Assembly (NCBI GenBank): GCA_964374095.1
Contig: CAYJXJ010000045.1
Coordinates: forward strand, 1-29,030
DNA length: 29,030 nt
Direction of reading: 5' to 3'
Source: CAYJXJ01 sp964374095
GTDB taxonomy: Bacteria; Elusimicrobiota; Elusimicrobia; UBA1565; UBA9628
Shown here: positions 7,132 to 15,649 of the stretch, one piece after another
Layout of the letters: each line of letters begins with the position of its first letter
Position numbering within the stretch: the first letter of the stretch is position 1
Position numbers and translations under genes: made by a program
Notes under the pieces: model-generated
Told to the model about the DNA's origin: nothing
The model's input: the letters and a program-made list of their open reading frames with translations, nothing else
Databases searched by the model: none

Positions 7132-7818
7132 CTAGGGCATGGGGTAAACGCAGCGCCACCCCACGTTAGGATATCCCCGCGACGCGTCGTAGGGCACCCT
7201 CTTCGTCGCGCGCTGGGCATGCCGGGCCGCGGCGAAGCCCCCGCCGCGGATGACCTGGCAGAGGGGAGGGTCTTGGGGGCCCAGTCCCGGCAGGCGCCGA
7301 GTCCACTCCCAAACGTTTCCGGCCATGTCGAGCGCGCCCGTTGGGGCGGCGCCGGCGGGATAGGAGCCGACCGGCGCGCTCAGGGCGTGCCCATCGGGGG
7401 ATTCACCGGGGTCGCCCCAGTTGAGGCGCCGGGGGTCCCAGTCGTCGCCCCATGGGAATACGCGGCCGCCTCCGCCCGCGGCTTTTTCCCACTGGGCCTC
7501 GTCGGGAAGGTCTCCGCCGCGCCAGCGGCAGTATGCCCGCGCCCCCTCGAAGTTCACGCACACCGCCGGATGCTCGTCGCGCAGGAGTGTCTCCCGATCC
7601 CGAGGCGTTGGGGACGTCCCGTCGCCGTAACGGCAGCCCTCCCAGACTGGCGGCGGACAAATCGTGGCCGCAACGCAGCGCTTGAAATCGCCCTGGGTCG
7701 CCTCCAATCGGTCGATTCGAAACGCGGCCGACTCCAAAGCGCGGGGAATCTCGGCCGCCGGAGCCGGCTTGGGCCGGCAGGACTCGGGGGGGTCGCCGAG
7801 GCGGGAGCAGAGCTCCAA
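7132..7818 (-). CDS. FGE/SUMF-like domain protein, 5' end uncertain
   Basis: Residues 35-226 (from TTG 7818) match the formylglycine-generating-enzyme-like fold: HPAVCVNFEGARAYCRWRG, then LPDEAQWEKAAGG, FPWGD, GNVWEWT, RGGGF and a final VGWRCVYP. The catalytic cysteine pair of true FGE, which follows the RGG motif, is absent (the segment reads FAAARHAQRATKR), so this is an FGE-like domain and probably not a sulfatase activator. The protein-like frame continues upstream of TTG 7818 to a stop at 7920-7918, with plausible sequence (QAFPALSPAALKRALELC) but no ATG, GTG or TTG start. No signal peptide is visible. Either the 5' end was lost to a mutation, or a rare start codon is used. Confidence 0.75.
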   Translation of the reverse strand: MELCSRLGDPPESCRPKPAPAAEIPRALESAAFRIDRLEATQGDFKRCVAATICPPPVWEGCRYGDGTSPTPRDRETLLRDEHPAVCVNFEGARAYCRWRGGDLPDEAQWEKAAGGGGRVFPWGDDWDPRRLNWGDPGESPDGHALSAPVGSYPAGAAPTGALDMAGNVWEWTRRLPGLGPQDPPLCQVIRGGGFAAARHAQRATKRVPYDASRGYPNVGWRCVYPMP

Positions 7819-8129
7819 CGCGCGCTTAAGCGCCGCGGGAGAGAGCGCCGGAAACGCCTGTTGGCGCTGGTGGATGCGCTGGGCGGCGACGTGGGCAATC
7901 TGGATTTCCAGAAGCTGCTATTTCTTTTCTGTCGAGGCTGACCCCCAAGGGGCGCGCCGCTGCCAGTGCCCCGCGCCAAATATCCGGGCGAGTTCTGCAA
8001 GCGCGATTTACACTTCTTTCTTGGCACCACGCAACAGTTCCATTTCGTCGCCCCAAACCCGTGGGTGATCGTTGGAGTCTTGCCCATACCCCACGAGCGC
8101 CAGCCTGAGTTATTTTAATTGGCGCAAGA

Positions 8130-8194
8130 CAGAATTTTGTGAGACTCGGGGGAGTCAGCGGGTAGACGATCAGTCACGGGGAAATCAAATTCTG
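8130..8194. other. possible structured RNA or nested hairpins
   Basis: Three nested pairings can be read: CAGAATTT (8130-8137) with AAATTCTG (8187-8194), GTGA (8139-8142) with TCAC (8174-8177), and the inner hairpin GACTC/GAGTC with loop GGGG at 8143-8156. The strand and the function are unknown. Confidence 0.35.
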
Positions 8195-8222
8195 GCGGTG
8201 GCGGCGGTATTTCACCGGTGCT

Positions 8223-8242
8223 CACCTCCACCGGTGGAGGTG
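8223..8242. repeat. 20-base perfect palindrome
   Basis: CACCTCCACCGGTGGAGGTG is its own reverse complement. A second CACCGGTG lies just upstream at 8212-8219. This could be a dimeric operator for one of the divergent genes on either side. Confidence 0.55.
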
Positions 8243-8307
8243 GTTTGCAAGAACCGCGGGCGATGGCCGCAAGGGGCAACCCGACTAAACAACGCGGGCA
8301 ACTCACC

Positions 8308-8337
8308 GCCCCCCTGGGACGCTTACGGCAGGGGGGC
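8308..8337. repeat. GC-rich hairpin
   Basis: GCCCCCCTG and CAGGGGGGC form a nine-base stem with a 12-base loop. There is no T run, so it is not a clear intrinsic terminator. Confidence 0.4.
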
Positions 8338-8399
8338 ATCGAGTCGAGTCCTTCCGACGTCGCCTAGAATTCTACGAGGGCCCCCGGGCCGCGGTAAAA

Positions 8400-10835
8400 A
8401 TGCCAGAATCAAACTCCAACATGGCCGAACCCGCCATCACCGAAGTGCTCGAAGAGTTGCGCGCCCTGCGCCGGGAGGTGGACACCCTCCGCGAGTCCCA
8501 GCGTGATCTCAAAGGTCAAGTGTCGATGCTGACGGCGCGCTCGGGCGCGCCCACGGCTAAGGCCGCGCCGCCGCCGGCCCGGCAGGCTCCTCCTGCGCCG
8601 CGGGCGGAGCCGCCGGCTGCGCCGGCCGCGCCCCCCCAGGCGGCGGCTCCCGCCATGAGCGCCGAACAGGTCATCGGCGAAAGACTCCTTCCTTACATCG
8701 GCACGGCCCTCATCGTGCTGGGCGGCGTTTTCTTCCTGGTCTGGCAGGCGCGCCAACTGGGCCCCGAGGGCAAGATCGCGCTCGGGCTGGGCGCCTCGGC
8801 CCTGCTTGCCGTCGTGGGAGAGAAGCTCCGAGGCCGCCCGGGGATGGCGCGCCTGGGCCTGAGTGTCATCGGGGGAGGCTGGGCGCTGGCCAGCTTCACG
8901 ATCTACGCGGCCCGCCACGTGGTGAGCCCGGCGGTGCTCGACACCGACTCCGCGGCCCTGGGCCTGCAGGTGCTGGCGTCGGGGGGCCTGGTGTGGCACG
9001 CGGTAAGCCTGCGCTCGCGGGCCTTCACCGCCTACGCTTTCGGGCTCATTTACCTCTCCCTCTGGGTCGGCCACTCCGGACTGTCGGCCCTCGTCGCCGC
9101 GCTCCTGGCCACCGGCGCCGCGGGCGCGCTGGCCGCGGGCGCGGGCCGGGTGGAAGCCCTGCCCGTGGCCGTGGTCGGCTTCTACGTCAACTACGCGGCC
9201 GCCCATCTCTCCCTGGTGCGCGCGCCCCCGGTGGCGCGGCCGATCCTCATGGAACTCGGCTCGGTCCTGGCCTTGGGCGCGGCCGTTCCCATCGTCGCGG
9301 CCCTCACACCCCGGGTCGCGAGGCTCCTCGGCCGCGGACCGATGCAGGTCTGGCTTGACGCCTCTCTTTGCCTTTCGGCGATCCTGCTCGGGGTCTTTGG
9401 CTACGGACAGCTCGCCGCCGCGGCCGGCCTGCCCCACGCCCTGCCGGGCCTAGCCGTCGCCGCGGTGTTGGCCGCGGTCGGAGCCGGCGGGTGGGACCTC
9501 CTGCCGCGAAAGCTCAGCCTGCACATCCTTCTTCCGCTTCTCTCCGCCGGATTTTTCGCGCTCGGCGCCGCCCGCCTGGAGACCCCGATGGACCGGCTCT
9601 GGGGCTGGATCGCGGGCGGGGCGCTTTGGACCGGCGTGGGGCTCCTCACGGCCCAGCCCTATTTCAGGATGGCGGGGGCCATGATGTCGGCCGCGGTCGT
9701 GGCGCTTTACTGGCACCAACGGGTCTCTTTGCCCGAGGACCGCCATGCGACACTCGCCGCGCCGCTCTTGATTGATGCGGCCGTCTGCTACGCCTATGGC
9801 TGGTGGCGCGACAAAATTCCCAACGCCACCGGCCAGGAATGGGAGAAGCGCGGCGAGGAGGTGTGGTTCACCTTCGCCACAGTTTTCCTGGCGCTGGGAC
9901 TCTGGTCGCTGTTGGCGCCGGCCCCATTCGCCGTGACCCTGGCCGCGGCGTCGCTGGCCCTGGAACTCGCGGCGGCCGCCCTGAACCGCCCGGCCCTATG
10001 GGCGCAGGCCGGGTGGCTGGCTCCGGCGGCGGCGATCTACACCTTCGCGCTTGACCACGGCGCCAACCTGCCCATGGCCGCGGGCCTAAGCCCGCGCCTC
10101 TTGGTGGCGCTCCCGGTCGGCGGGCTCCTCGCTTACCTCAGGTTCTGGGACCCCGCGCCCGCCTCCTTCAGTTCCCGCTACCCCTTGGCGGCCCAGCGGC
10201 GGGGACTTGGCTGGCTGCTCCTCGCGGTGTTTCTCTTCACGTCGTATCACGAGCTCGGCCCCCGCCTGCGCGTCGGCGCCTACGCGGCCGCCGCGGTCGC
10301 GGCGACTTGCTTTGGTTATTGGAATCGCGACGAGGACTTGCGCTCTCAGGGCCATATCGCGGGCATGATCACGGCCTGGGAATGCCTGGCGGGCTACGCC
10401 TTTCTGCCCGGCGCCGCGACGCGGGCGTTGACGGGTACCGAGACCGGGCTTTACTGGTTGGCGGCCCTGACCTTGCTTTTGCCGGTGGCCCTCCCCGTCA
10501 AGGGCTCGGACATCCGGACCCCGCATCTTTTCGGCGCGCTCAGCCTGGTGGTGCTCGCCTCCTTCATTCACCGGGAACTGGGCGGCGTGCACGTGACCCT
10601 GGGCTGGAGCGTGCTCGGCGCGGCCTACCTCGCGGGCGGGCTCGCGCTGAACCTGATGCCCCTGCGCTTTCCCGCCCTGGGATTGCTCGGCTTATGCGTG
10701 CTCAAGGCCTTGTTCCGGGACATGGCGGGACTGGAGCTGCCCTACCGGGTGGCGAGCTACGTCGTGCTCGGATTGGTGTTGGTGGCGGCCTCATACCTCT
10801 ACGTAGGACATGGCAAAAAGGGCCGCGCTTCTTAG
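8400..10835 (+). CDS. DUF2339-like polytopic membrane protein
   Basis: The protein has 811 residues. Residues 10-45 form a charged coiled-coil helix (EVLEELRALRREVDTLRESQRDLK), and 50-90 are an Ala/Pro linker. From residue 93 on there are more than 20 hydrophobic helices to the C-terminus. The first membrane block (ERLLPYIGTALIVLGGVFFLVW, at about 93-114) followed by GPEGKIALGLGASALLAVVGEKL matches the opening of the DUF2339 family in order and spacing. Members are inner-membrane proteins of unknown function with an N-terminal cytoplasmic coiled coil. A TAGAAT hexamer at 8365 may be its -10, and no ribosome site is visible. Its last 26 bases overlap the M48 peptidase gene, so the two form an operon. 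Confidence 0.85.
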   Translation: MPESNSNMAEPAITEVLEELRALRREVDTLRESQRDLKGQVSMLTARSGAPTAKAAPPPARQAPPAPRAEPPAAPAAPPQAAAPAMSAEQVIGERLLPYIGTALIVLGGVFFLVWQARQLGPEGKIALGLGASALLAVVGEKLRGRPGMARLGLSVIGGGWALASFTIYAARHVVSPAVLDTDSAALGLQVLASGGLVWHAVSLRSRAFTAYAFGLIYLSLWVGHSGLSALVAALLATGAAGALAAGAGRVEALPVAVVGFYVNYAAAHLSLVRAPPVARPILMELGSVLALGAAVPIVAALTPRVARLLGRGPMQVWLDASLCLSAILLGVFGYGQLAAAAGLPHALPGLAVAAVLAAVGAGGWDLLPRKLSLHILLPLLSAGFFALGAARLETPMDRLWGWIAGGALWTGVGLLTAQPYFRMAGAMMSAAVVALYWHQRVSLPEDRHATLAAPLLIDAAVCYAYGWWRDKIPNATGQEWEKRGEEVWFTFATVFLALGLWSLLAPAPFAVTLAAASLALELAAAALNRPALWAQAGWLAPAAAIYTFALDHGANLPMAAGLSPRLLVALPVGGLLAYLRFWDPAPASFSSRYPLAAQRRGLGWLLLAVFLFTSYHELGPRLRVGAYAAAAVAATCFGYWNRDEDLRSQGHIAGMITAWECLAGYAFLPGAATRALTGTETGLYWLAALTLLLPVALPVKGSDIRTPHLFGALSLVVLASFIHRELGGVHVTLGWSVLGAAYLAGGLALNLMPLRFPALGLLGLCVLKALFRDMAGLELPYRVASYVVLGLVLVAASYLYVGHGKKGRAS

Positions 10836-11604
10836 CCTGCTTTCGGTAATCGCCGGAAGTCTGGGACTCCTGCTCAAGAACCCCCCGCCCCGCGCGATAG
10901 AAAGCCCTCTGCCGCTCATGCGGACGGCGCAGGCCCAGCACGGGGCGGCGGCCCACGCCGCGGGCGAGATTCTCGCCCCCCTGGACCCGGAAGCCGAGCG
11001 GCGGCAAGGCGACCTGTTGGCCGCGCGACTGCCCGCCTCCGCTTCCCTGAGCGTGGATCCCGAGCCGGTGCGCGCGCTGGGCCGCCGCCTGGCGGCCAGC
11101 CCGCTCGTCACCCGCTTTCCAAACGGCTACACCTTCCGGGTCGCGGCGGGCCGATCGATCAACGCCCACGTCCTCCCCGGGGGCCACGTCTTCGTCATGG
11201 AGGGCATGGTGCAGGCCTGCCTGGACAAGCCCGCCGAGTTGGCCTTCGTGCTCGGCCACGAGATCGGCCATGCCGAGCTTGGGCACACCGCCGACGCCGT
11301 CCGCTACAAGGCCCTGGCCGACCGGCTCCTCATCGGCCCCGTCGGCGACCTCGCGCAGCTGCTGGAGGCCGCCGGCCGCTTGCACTACAGCGAGGTGCAG
11401 GAGTTGAAGGCCGACGCATTCTCTCTGCGTCTCATGAGGGAGAGCGACTTTGACCCGGCCGCCGGGGTCCGGCTTATCAAACGCGTCTTGGGAGACACGG
11501 GCGGCGGCGGGCCCCTGGGCACGGTGCTATGGGACTACTTCCGTACCCACCCCGGCAACCGCGAGCGCGCGTCACAAGCCGAGCGCCACGCCGCCCGGCT
11601 CTGA
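10810..11604 (+). CDS. M48-family metallopeptidase, exported
   Basis: The product has 264 residues. The N-terminal segment (5-22) is a signal peptide or anchor. The zinc site is intact: HEIGH at 150-154 and the third ligand Glu198 in ELKAD (198-202), with the M48 substrate-groove strand INAHVLPGGHVFVMEGMV at 118-134. The size and compact form fit the BepA/LoiP-like periplasmic branch, in which such enzymes degrade misassembled outer-membrane proteins; that role is inferred from the family. It overlaps the end of the DUF2339 gene by 26 bases. Residues 235-252 (LGTVLWDYFRTHPGNRER) include the conserved THP-x-RE signature of this branch. Confidence 0.92.
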   Translation: MAKRAALLSLLSVIAGSLGLLLKNPPPRAIESPLPLMRTAQAQHGAAAHAAGEILAPLDPEAERRQGDLLAARLPASASLSVDPEPVRALGRRLAASPLVTRFPNGYTFRVAAGRSINAHVLPGGHVFVMEGMVQACLDKPAELAFVLGHEIGHAELGHTADAVRYKALADRLLIGPVGDLAQLLEAAGRLHYSEVQELKADAFSLRLMRESDFDPAAGVRLIKRVLGDTGGGGPLGTVLWDYFRTHPGNRERASQAERHAARL

Positions 11605-11631
11605 AGCGCCCAACCGACCCGGATAATTAAC

Positions 11632-11646
11632 TAGAATCGCCGCATG
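11632..11646 (+). promoter_or_regulatory. -10 hexamer and leaderless start
   Basis: TAGAAT (11632-11637) is followed by six bases and ATG 11644. There is no ribosome site. An AT-rich GGATAATTAA precedes the hexamer. Confidence 0.6.
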
Positions 11647-13344
11647 CCTACCAACCGTCGAGCCGTCCTCGTTTTCTCGCTCATCCTCCTCCTGCCGGGA
11701 TTTCCAAGCGCCGCCGAGTACAAGATCGAGGTCCGCGGCGCCGACGAGGCCTCCTTCACCCCGCGGGACCCCAAAGGCTACCCCAAGGACGACGGCAAAA
11801 TCTACGACGCGGTGGTGGTGGGCGGGGGCTTGGCCGGACTCTCGGCCGCCGTCTTTCTGAGCGACCAGGGCAAGACCGTGCTGCTGCTGGAGAAAGAGGA
11901 CAAACTGGGGGGCCTGGCCTTCGGCGGGGAGAAGCGCGGCCTAAGGTCCAAGCGCCTCCTCCGCTGGAACCGCGGCGCGGCCTACTGGACCGCGGCTTAC
12001 GAGGAGGAGCTGAAAATACTCGAGCGCATCGGCATGGCCGACTACGCCCAGCGCCACGCCATCCCCGAGCCCATCGACTCCTATCTATGGAAAGGGACTC
12101 TCTACGAACACCTCTGGGACGACAAGAACTTGGGAAGGCTGCCGGCGAGCTTCGCCCTGTTCAAAAGCGAACTCCTCCACGCCAACACCGAGCAGCTCAT
12201 CCCCAACCAGCCGCTGGAAGAGGCCCCCAACAAGATCCTCGACACCTACAGCGCTTCGGACTGGATCCGCAGCATGCCCCAAGCCGCCTCCAAAAGGACC
12301 GATGAGGCCTCGCGCCGGGTCTGGCAGCGCTTCATCACCGATCCCGCGGTCGGCCGCTTGGACCCCATGGAGCCGGTCGTGGACTTCATGGACCTGTTCT
12401 GCCCTTCGGCCCTGGGCGCGACCACCCGCAAGATCTCGGCCATCGCTTTCGCCAATTTCTACATCTCCGAGATCGAGACTCGCTTCACCACGCCCATCGG
12501 CACGGGGGAGGCGGTGGAGCACATCGAGGGTCTCCTCAAAAGCCGCCCCAAGCTGGTCAAGATTCTCACCCGCGCCACGGTCCGCTCCGTGTCGAACACC
12601 CCGGTCGGCGCGGGCGTGGTCTATCTCCACGGCGGCAAGCTCAAGCGCGTGCGCGGCCGCGCCGCGGTATGGGCGGCGCAACTCAAGTTCGCGCCGCAGC
12701 TCATCGCGGGCTTTGCGGCCGGGTCTCCGGAGCAGGCCGCGCTCATGGGAGGGCTTGAATACGCGAATTTCTCGGTGCACGCGGCCTTCGTCAAGGGCCA
12801 CCCCTACCGCGCGAGCTTCGACACGTGGACGCGGGCCTTCGATCACAAGGAAGGCGACTTCACCGATGTAATCTTGGGGCGTTGGGTCGAGCTCAAGGGC
12901 TACGAGGGGCTGCGCGACTTCAAGTCCGCGCCGCCCGACGAGGACGGGGTCATGACCGTCTATCACCCCCACCCGCTGGATTTCGTCGGCAAGGGCTACA
13001 CGGCCGAGCAGTCCCGCGAGCTCGCCCGCGGGGCGGTCGAGCGCATGGTCGCGATCTACGACCCGGTGCTCCACCACCATTGGGGAACCAAGATCGAGGT
13101 CAAGCGCGTGGAAACCAACCGCTGGCCCTACTCCATCCACATCGTGGCTCCGGGGCACTTCACCCGCAAGGCCAGGATCCTGCGCAAGCCCTTCGGCCGG
13201 GTGGTCTTCGCCAACAACAACGTCGGCACCCCGACCTTCGAGGAGGCCCTCTTCCGCGGCCACTGCGCGGCCAACAACGCCCTCAAGGCCCTCGACCCGG
13301 CCTTCCGGCAGGAGCCCTGGTCGCGCTGTCCGCTGGATAACTAG
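11644..13344 (+). CDS. exported FAD-dependent amine-oxidase-like oxidoreductase
   Basis: The protein has 566 residues with a signal peptide at 1-24 (cleavage near SAA-EY). The dinucleotide-binding motif VVVGGGLAGLSAAVFLSDQGKTVLLLEKEDKLGG is at about 57-91: GxGxxG followed by the acidic residue that binds the FAD ribose, as in the NAD(P)-binding_8/amine oxidase superfamily. A closing FAD segment near 520-535 reads GRVVFANNNVGTPTFEEALFRG, the usual place for the second flavin contact. The substrate is unknown; related proteins oxidise amines, carotenoids or protoporphyrinogen. Export of a flavoprotein suggests Tat or pre-folded insertion, but no clear twin-arginine motif is present (only NRR at 4-6). 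Confidence 0.85.
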   Translation: MPTNRRAVLVFSLILLLPGFPSAAEYKIEVRGADEASFTPRDPKGYPKDDGKIYDAVVVGGGLAGLSAAVFLSDQGKTVLLLEKEDKLGGLAFGGEKRGLRSKRLLRWNRGAAYWTAAYEEELKILERIGMADYAQRHAIPEPIDSYLWKGTLYEHLWDDKNLGRLPASFALFKSELLHANTEQLIPNQPLEEAPNKILDTYSASDWIRSMPQAASKRTDEASRRVWQRFITDPAVGRLDPMEPVVDFMDLFCPSALGATTRKISAIAFANFYISEIETRFTTPIGTGEAVEHIEGLLKSRPKLVKILTRATVRSVSNTPVGAGVVYLHGGKLKRVRGRAAVWAAQLKFAPQLIAGFAAGSPEQAALMGGLEYANFSVHAAFVKGHPYRASFDTWTRAFDHKEGDFTDVILGRWVELKGYEGLRDFKSAPPDEDGVMTVYHPHPLDFVGKGYTAEQSRELARGAVERMVAIYDPVLHHHWGTKIEVKRVETNRWPYSIHIVAPGHFTRKARILRKPFGRVVFANNNVGTPTFEEALFRGHCAANNALKALDPAFRQEPWSRCPLDN

Positions 13345-13396
13345 CGGCTGGCGCCGGGCGGCGACCAACCAACTGCCCACGGCCAGTGGCTTCCCG

Positions 13397-14152
13397 CTAG
13401 GAAACTCGGCCGACTCGAGAGAAGATCGGCCACGCCGTCCTTTTGGGTGAGGCGGCGTCGCCCCAGGCGGCCACGAGTGCCGGAAGCAAACCCTCCACGG
13501 GGTCGACGCCCTTCTCCCTCCTGAAACGACTCACCGCGGACCAGGTATGCAGGTGCCCGACCAAATCATCGAGGGTCCAATCCGTACTCGTCTGTAATGG
13601 AGGCAGTTCCATCTGTTGGAAGGGAAATGCGAGGGTCTTGTACCCCTCCCACACCAAGCGGATCTCCGGCGCCCAACAGCCGTCGAGAGTCTCCCGCTCG
13701 AAGCGCCGCACGACGGCGTCCACCGCCGGGGAGATGACCGGCAGCTCGTAGCACCACACGGCGACCACGGCCTTGGGCTTGGCGACCTTTCGGACCGCCT
13801 CCCAAAATCGGGGGAGGTCGAACCAATGCACGGCCTGGGCCGCGGCGATGAGGTCGACGGAACCCGCCGCCAGGCTCGTGGTCTCGGCGGGTTCGACGCG
13901 AAATGTGATGCGGGCGTGGCGCGGGGCCTGCGCAATCTGTTCGGCGCTGGCGTCGGTGGCCACGACCTCGGTGAAGTGATCCGCCAGCCCCCAGGCGGCT
14001 TGGCCGTTTCCGGCGCCGCAGTCCCAGGCCAGGCGCGTCCCGGGCGCGAGCTTGGCCAAGGCCGCGAAGAGCTCCCGGGGGTAGCGGACCCGGTAGCGGG
14101 CGTAGTCCCGGGCTACCGATGAGAAGTAGTCTTTGAAGATTGGGCCAGCCAC
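13397..14152 (-). CDS. SAM-dependent class I methyltransferase
   Basis: The protein has 251 residues from GTG 14152, with a ribosome site (TAAGGA) that overlaps the stop of the upstream M20 gene. Residues 38-50 hold motif I (LAWDCGAGNGQAA) and residues 62-70 the acidic end of strand 2 (VVATDAS). AETTSLAAGSVDLIAAAQAVHWFD covers motifs post-II and III at about 88-111. The HWFD segment and the N-terminal YFSSVARDYARYRVRYP are typical of the methyltransferase_11 group that includes yeast Crg1/Tmt1-like enzymes, which methylate small carboxylates. The substrate cannot be read from the sequence. It is the second gene of an M20 peptidase operon. Confidence 0.88.
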   Translation of the reverse strand: MAGPIFKDYFSSVARDYARYRVRYPRELFAALAKLAPGTRLAWDCGAGNGQAAWGLADHFTEVVATDASAEQIAQAPRHARITFRVEPAETTSLAAGSVDLIAAAQAVHWFDLPRFWEAVRKVAKPKAVVAVWCYELPVISPAVDAVVRRFERETLDGCWAPEIRLVWEGYKTLAFPFQQMELPPLQTSTDWTLDDLVGHLHTWSAVSRFRREKGVDPVEGLLPALVAAWGDAASPKRTAWPIFSRVGRVS

Positions 14153-14161
14153 AGGTCGTCC

Positions 14162-15568
14162 TTACGCGCCACGCCGCTTGGCCGGCGGGAGATCCGCGAT
14201 CTCCCCGTAGAGATACACCGCGCCGGCGATCGACTTGGCGAAGTCGCCCAGGTGCAGGCTCTCGTTCTCGCTGTGCGGGTTGGTGTAGGGATCCTCGACG
14301 CCGATGAGCAGGGCCGGCGCCCCGCCCAGGACCCGCGAGAAGGGCCCCACGAAGGGGATCGAGCCCCCGCAGCCGATGAAGACCGCGGGACGGCCGAAGC
14401 CCTTTTCGAGGGCGCGGGAGGCGGCGGCGAAGACCGGGCCGTCGGAGTCGCAGCGCCAGGCCGGGTTCAGGGACTCGCCGGTGATCTCGACCTTGGCCCC
14501 CCAGGGCGCGCGGCGGCGGATGTGCTCCCTGAGTTTCTTGAAAACCTTCGCCGGGTCCATGCCGGGCACGATGCGCAGGCCCATGTGGCACCAGGCCGCC
14601 TCATTGACGATGTTGGCGCAATCCTTGCGCGAGGAGGCCTGGATGGCGTTGACCGAGAAGGCGGGCTCGTTCCAGACCTGGGCGAGCAGTCCCTGGCCGT
14701 TGCCCAGCAGGCGCACGCCCTTTAGGACCCCGCTCTGCTCGCGGTAGATCGTTTCGTCGTAGCGCAGGGAGTCGCGGGACTTTTTCTCCGCCGGGGTGGG
14801 ACCCGTGATCCCGTCGAAAACGCCCGGCACGGCCAGGGCGCCCTTCTCATCGGTCATGGACGCGATGATCTTGGAGAGGGCCTGCACCGGATCCGGCAGC
14901 GGCCCCCCCCACATCCCCGAATGCAGCGGGTGATCGGCGGTGCGCACCGTCACGTCGAAAGCCACGATCCCGCGCAGGGAGGTCGTGATCGAGGGGATTC
15001 CGGTGTCGAAGTTGCCGGTGTCGGTCAAGACGATGGCGTCGGCGCGCAGCTTCTTGGCGAACTTCCGAAGAAAGGGCTCGAGCTTCGGAGACCCGATCTC
15101 TTCCTCGCCCTCGATGAGGAGCTTGACGTTGACGGGCAGGCGCCGCCGGGCGCCCAGGCAGGCGGCGACGGCGCTGGTGTGCACCACGATGCCCGCCTTG
15201 TCGTCGGCGGTGCCGCGGCCGTAGAGCCGGCCGGAACGGACCGTGGGCGTGAAGGGCGGGGATTTCCAAAGCTCCTCCCGCCCCGCGGGCTGGACGTCGT
15301 GATGGGCGTAGAGCAGGAGGGTGGGCGCGCCCTTGGCGTGGAGCCAGTCGCCGTAGACATAGGGCATGGCCCCGGGCACGCGCAGGATCTGGACGTTCTC
15401 CAGGCCCCGGCGCTTCATCAGTTCGGCGGTGGCGACCGCGGCGTGGTCGACCTCGGCATGGTTGAAACCCGGGAAGCTGACGCTCGGGATGCGGGCGAGG
15501 TCCTTCAAGTCGTCGACAAAGCGGGCGTTGTTCTCGGCGGCGCAATCCACGGCCAGGCGCATGTCCAT
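14162..15568 (-). CDS. M20-family metallopeptidase (dipeptidase)
   Basis: The protein has 468 residues, the usual length for the CNDP-like M20 dipeptidases. Visible site residues are His89 and catalytic Asp91 in YAHHDVQP, bridging Asp122 in GTADDKAG, catalytic Glu156 and ligand Glu157 in EGEEEIGS, Asp183 in LTDTGNFD, and the late His in NPHSENESLHLGDF. Residues 200-330 form the lid/dimerisation domain (HPLHSGMWGG). No signal peptide, so it is cytoplasmic and likely cleaves imported dipeptides. The ATG at 15568 is chosen because TAGGAT lies six bases upstream. It diverges from the LptF gene and is followed nine bases later by the methyltransferase. Confidence 0.93.
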   Translation of the reverse strand: MDMRLAVDCAAENNARFVDDLKDLARIPSVSFPGFNHAEVDHAAVATAELMKRRGLENVQILRVPGAMPYVYGDWLHAKGAPTLLLYAHHDVQPAGREELWKSPPFTPTVRSGRLYGRGTADDKAGIVVHTSAVAACLGARRRLPVNVKLLIEGEEEIGSPKLEPFLRKFAKKLRADAIVLTDTGNFDTGIPSITTSLRGIVAFDVTVRTADHPLHSGMWGGPLPDPVQALSKIIASMTDEKGALAVPGVFDGITGPTPAEKKSRDSLRYDETIYREQSGVLKGVRLLGNGQGLLAQVWNEPAFSVNAIQASSRKDCANIVNEAAWCHMGLRIVPGMDPAKVFKKLREHIRRRAPWGAKVEITGESLNPAWRCDSDGPVFAAASRALEKGFGRPAVFIGCGGSIPFVGPFSRVLGGAPALLIGVEDPYTNPHSENESLHLGDFAKSIAGAVYLYGEIADLPPAKRRGA

Positions 15569-15580
15569 AGGGGTATCCTA
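15566..15580 (-). promoter_or_regulatory. -10 hexamer and leaderless start
   Basis: On the minus strand TAGGAT (15580-15575) is followed by six bases and ATG (15568-15566). No ribosome site is present. Confidence 0.55.
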
Positions 15581-15631
15581 CAAAAACCGGGGCCGCGCCT
15601 TGACAAGACCGGCAAACGGCCGCCAGTATCC

Positions 15632-15649
15632 TATAATGGACCTCCCGTG
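15632..15649 (+). promoter_or_regulatory. TATAAT -10 next to the LptF start
   Basis: A consensus TATAAT (15632-15637) lies nine bases before GTG 15647, so the transcript has at most a few leader bases. A TTGACA at 15600-15605 is 26 bases from the -10, too far to be its normal -35 partner. Confidence 0.55.

Larger units (their letters stand above)
7819..8399. other. intergenic region with structured elements
   Basis: About 580 bases separate the FGE-like gene from the divergent DUF2339 gene. The part nearest 7819 is still coding-like in the FGE frame (to 7917). The centre, about 7980-8200, is AT-richer than its surroundings. It holds a possible folded RNA (8130-8194), a 20-base palindrome (8223-8242), a GC hairpin (8308-8337) and a TAGAAT -10-like hexamer at 8365-8370. 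I see no other gene. Confidence 0.6.

Noticed and set aside
14921..15646. Long open frame upstream of LptF in the same phase
   Set aside because: It lies antisense to the M20 peptidase gene and its translation is Gly/Arg-rich shadow sequence. The LptF family alignment begins at GTG 15647.
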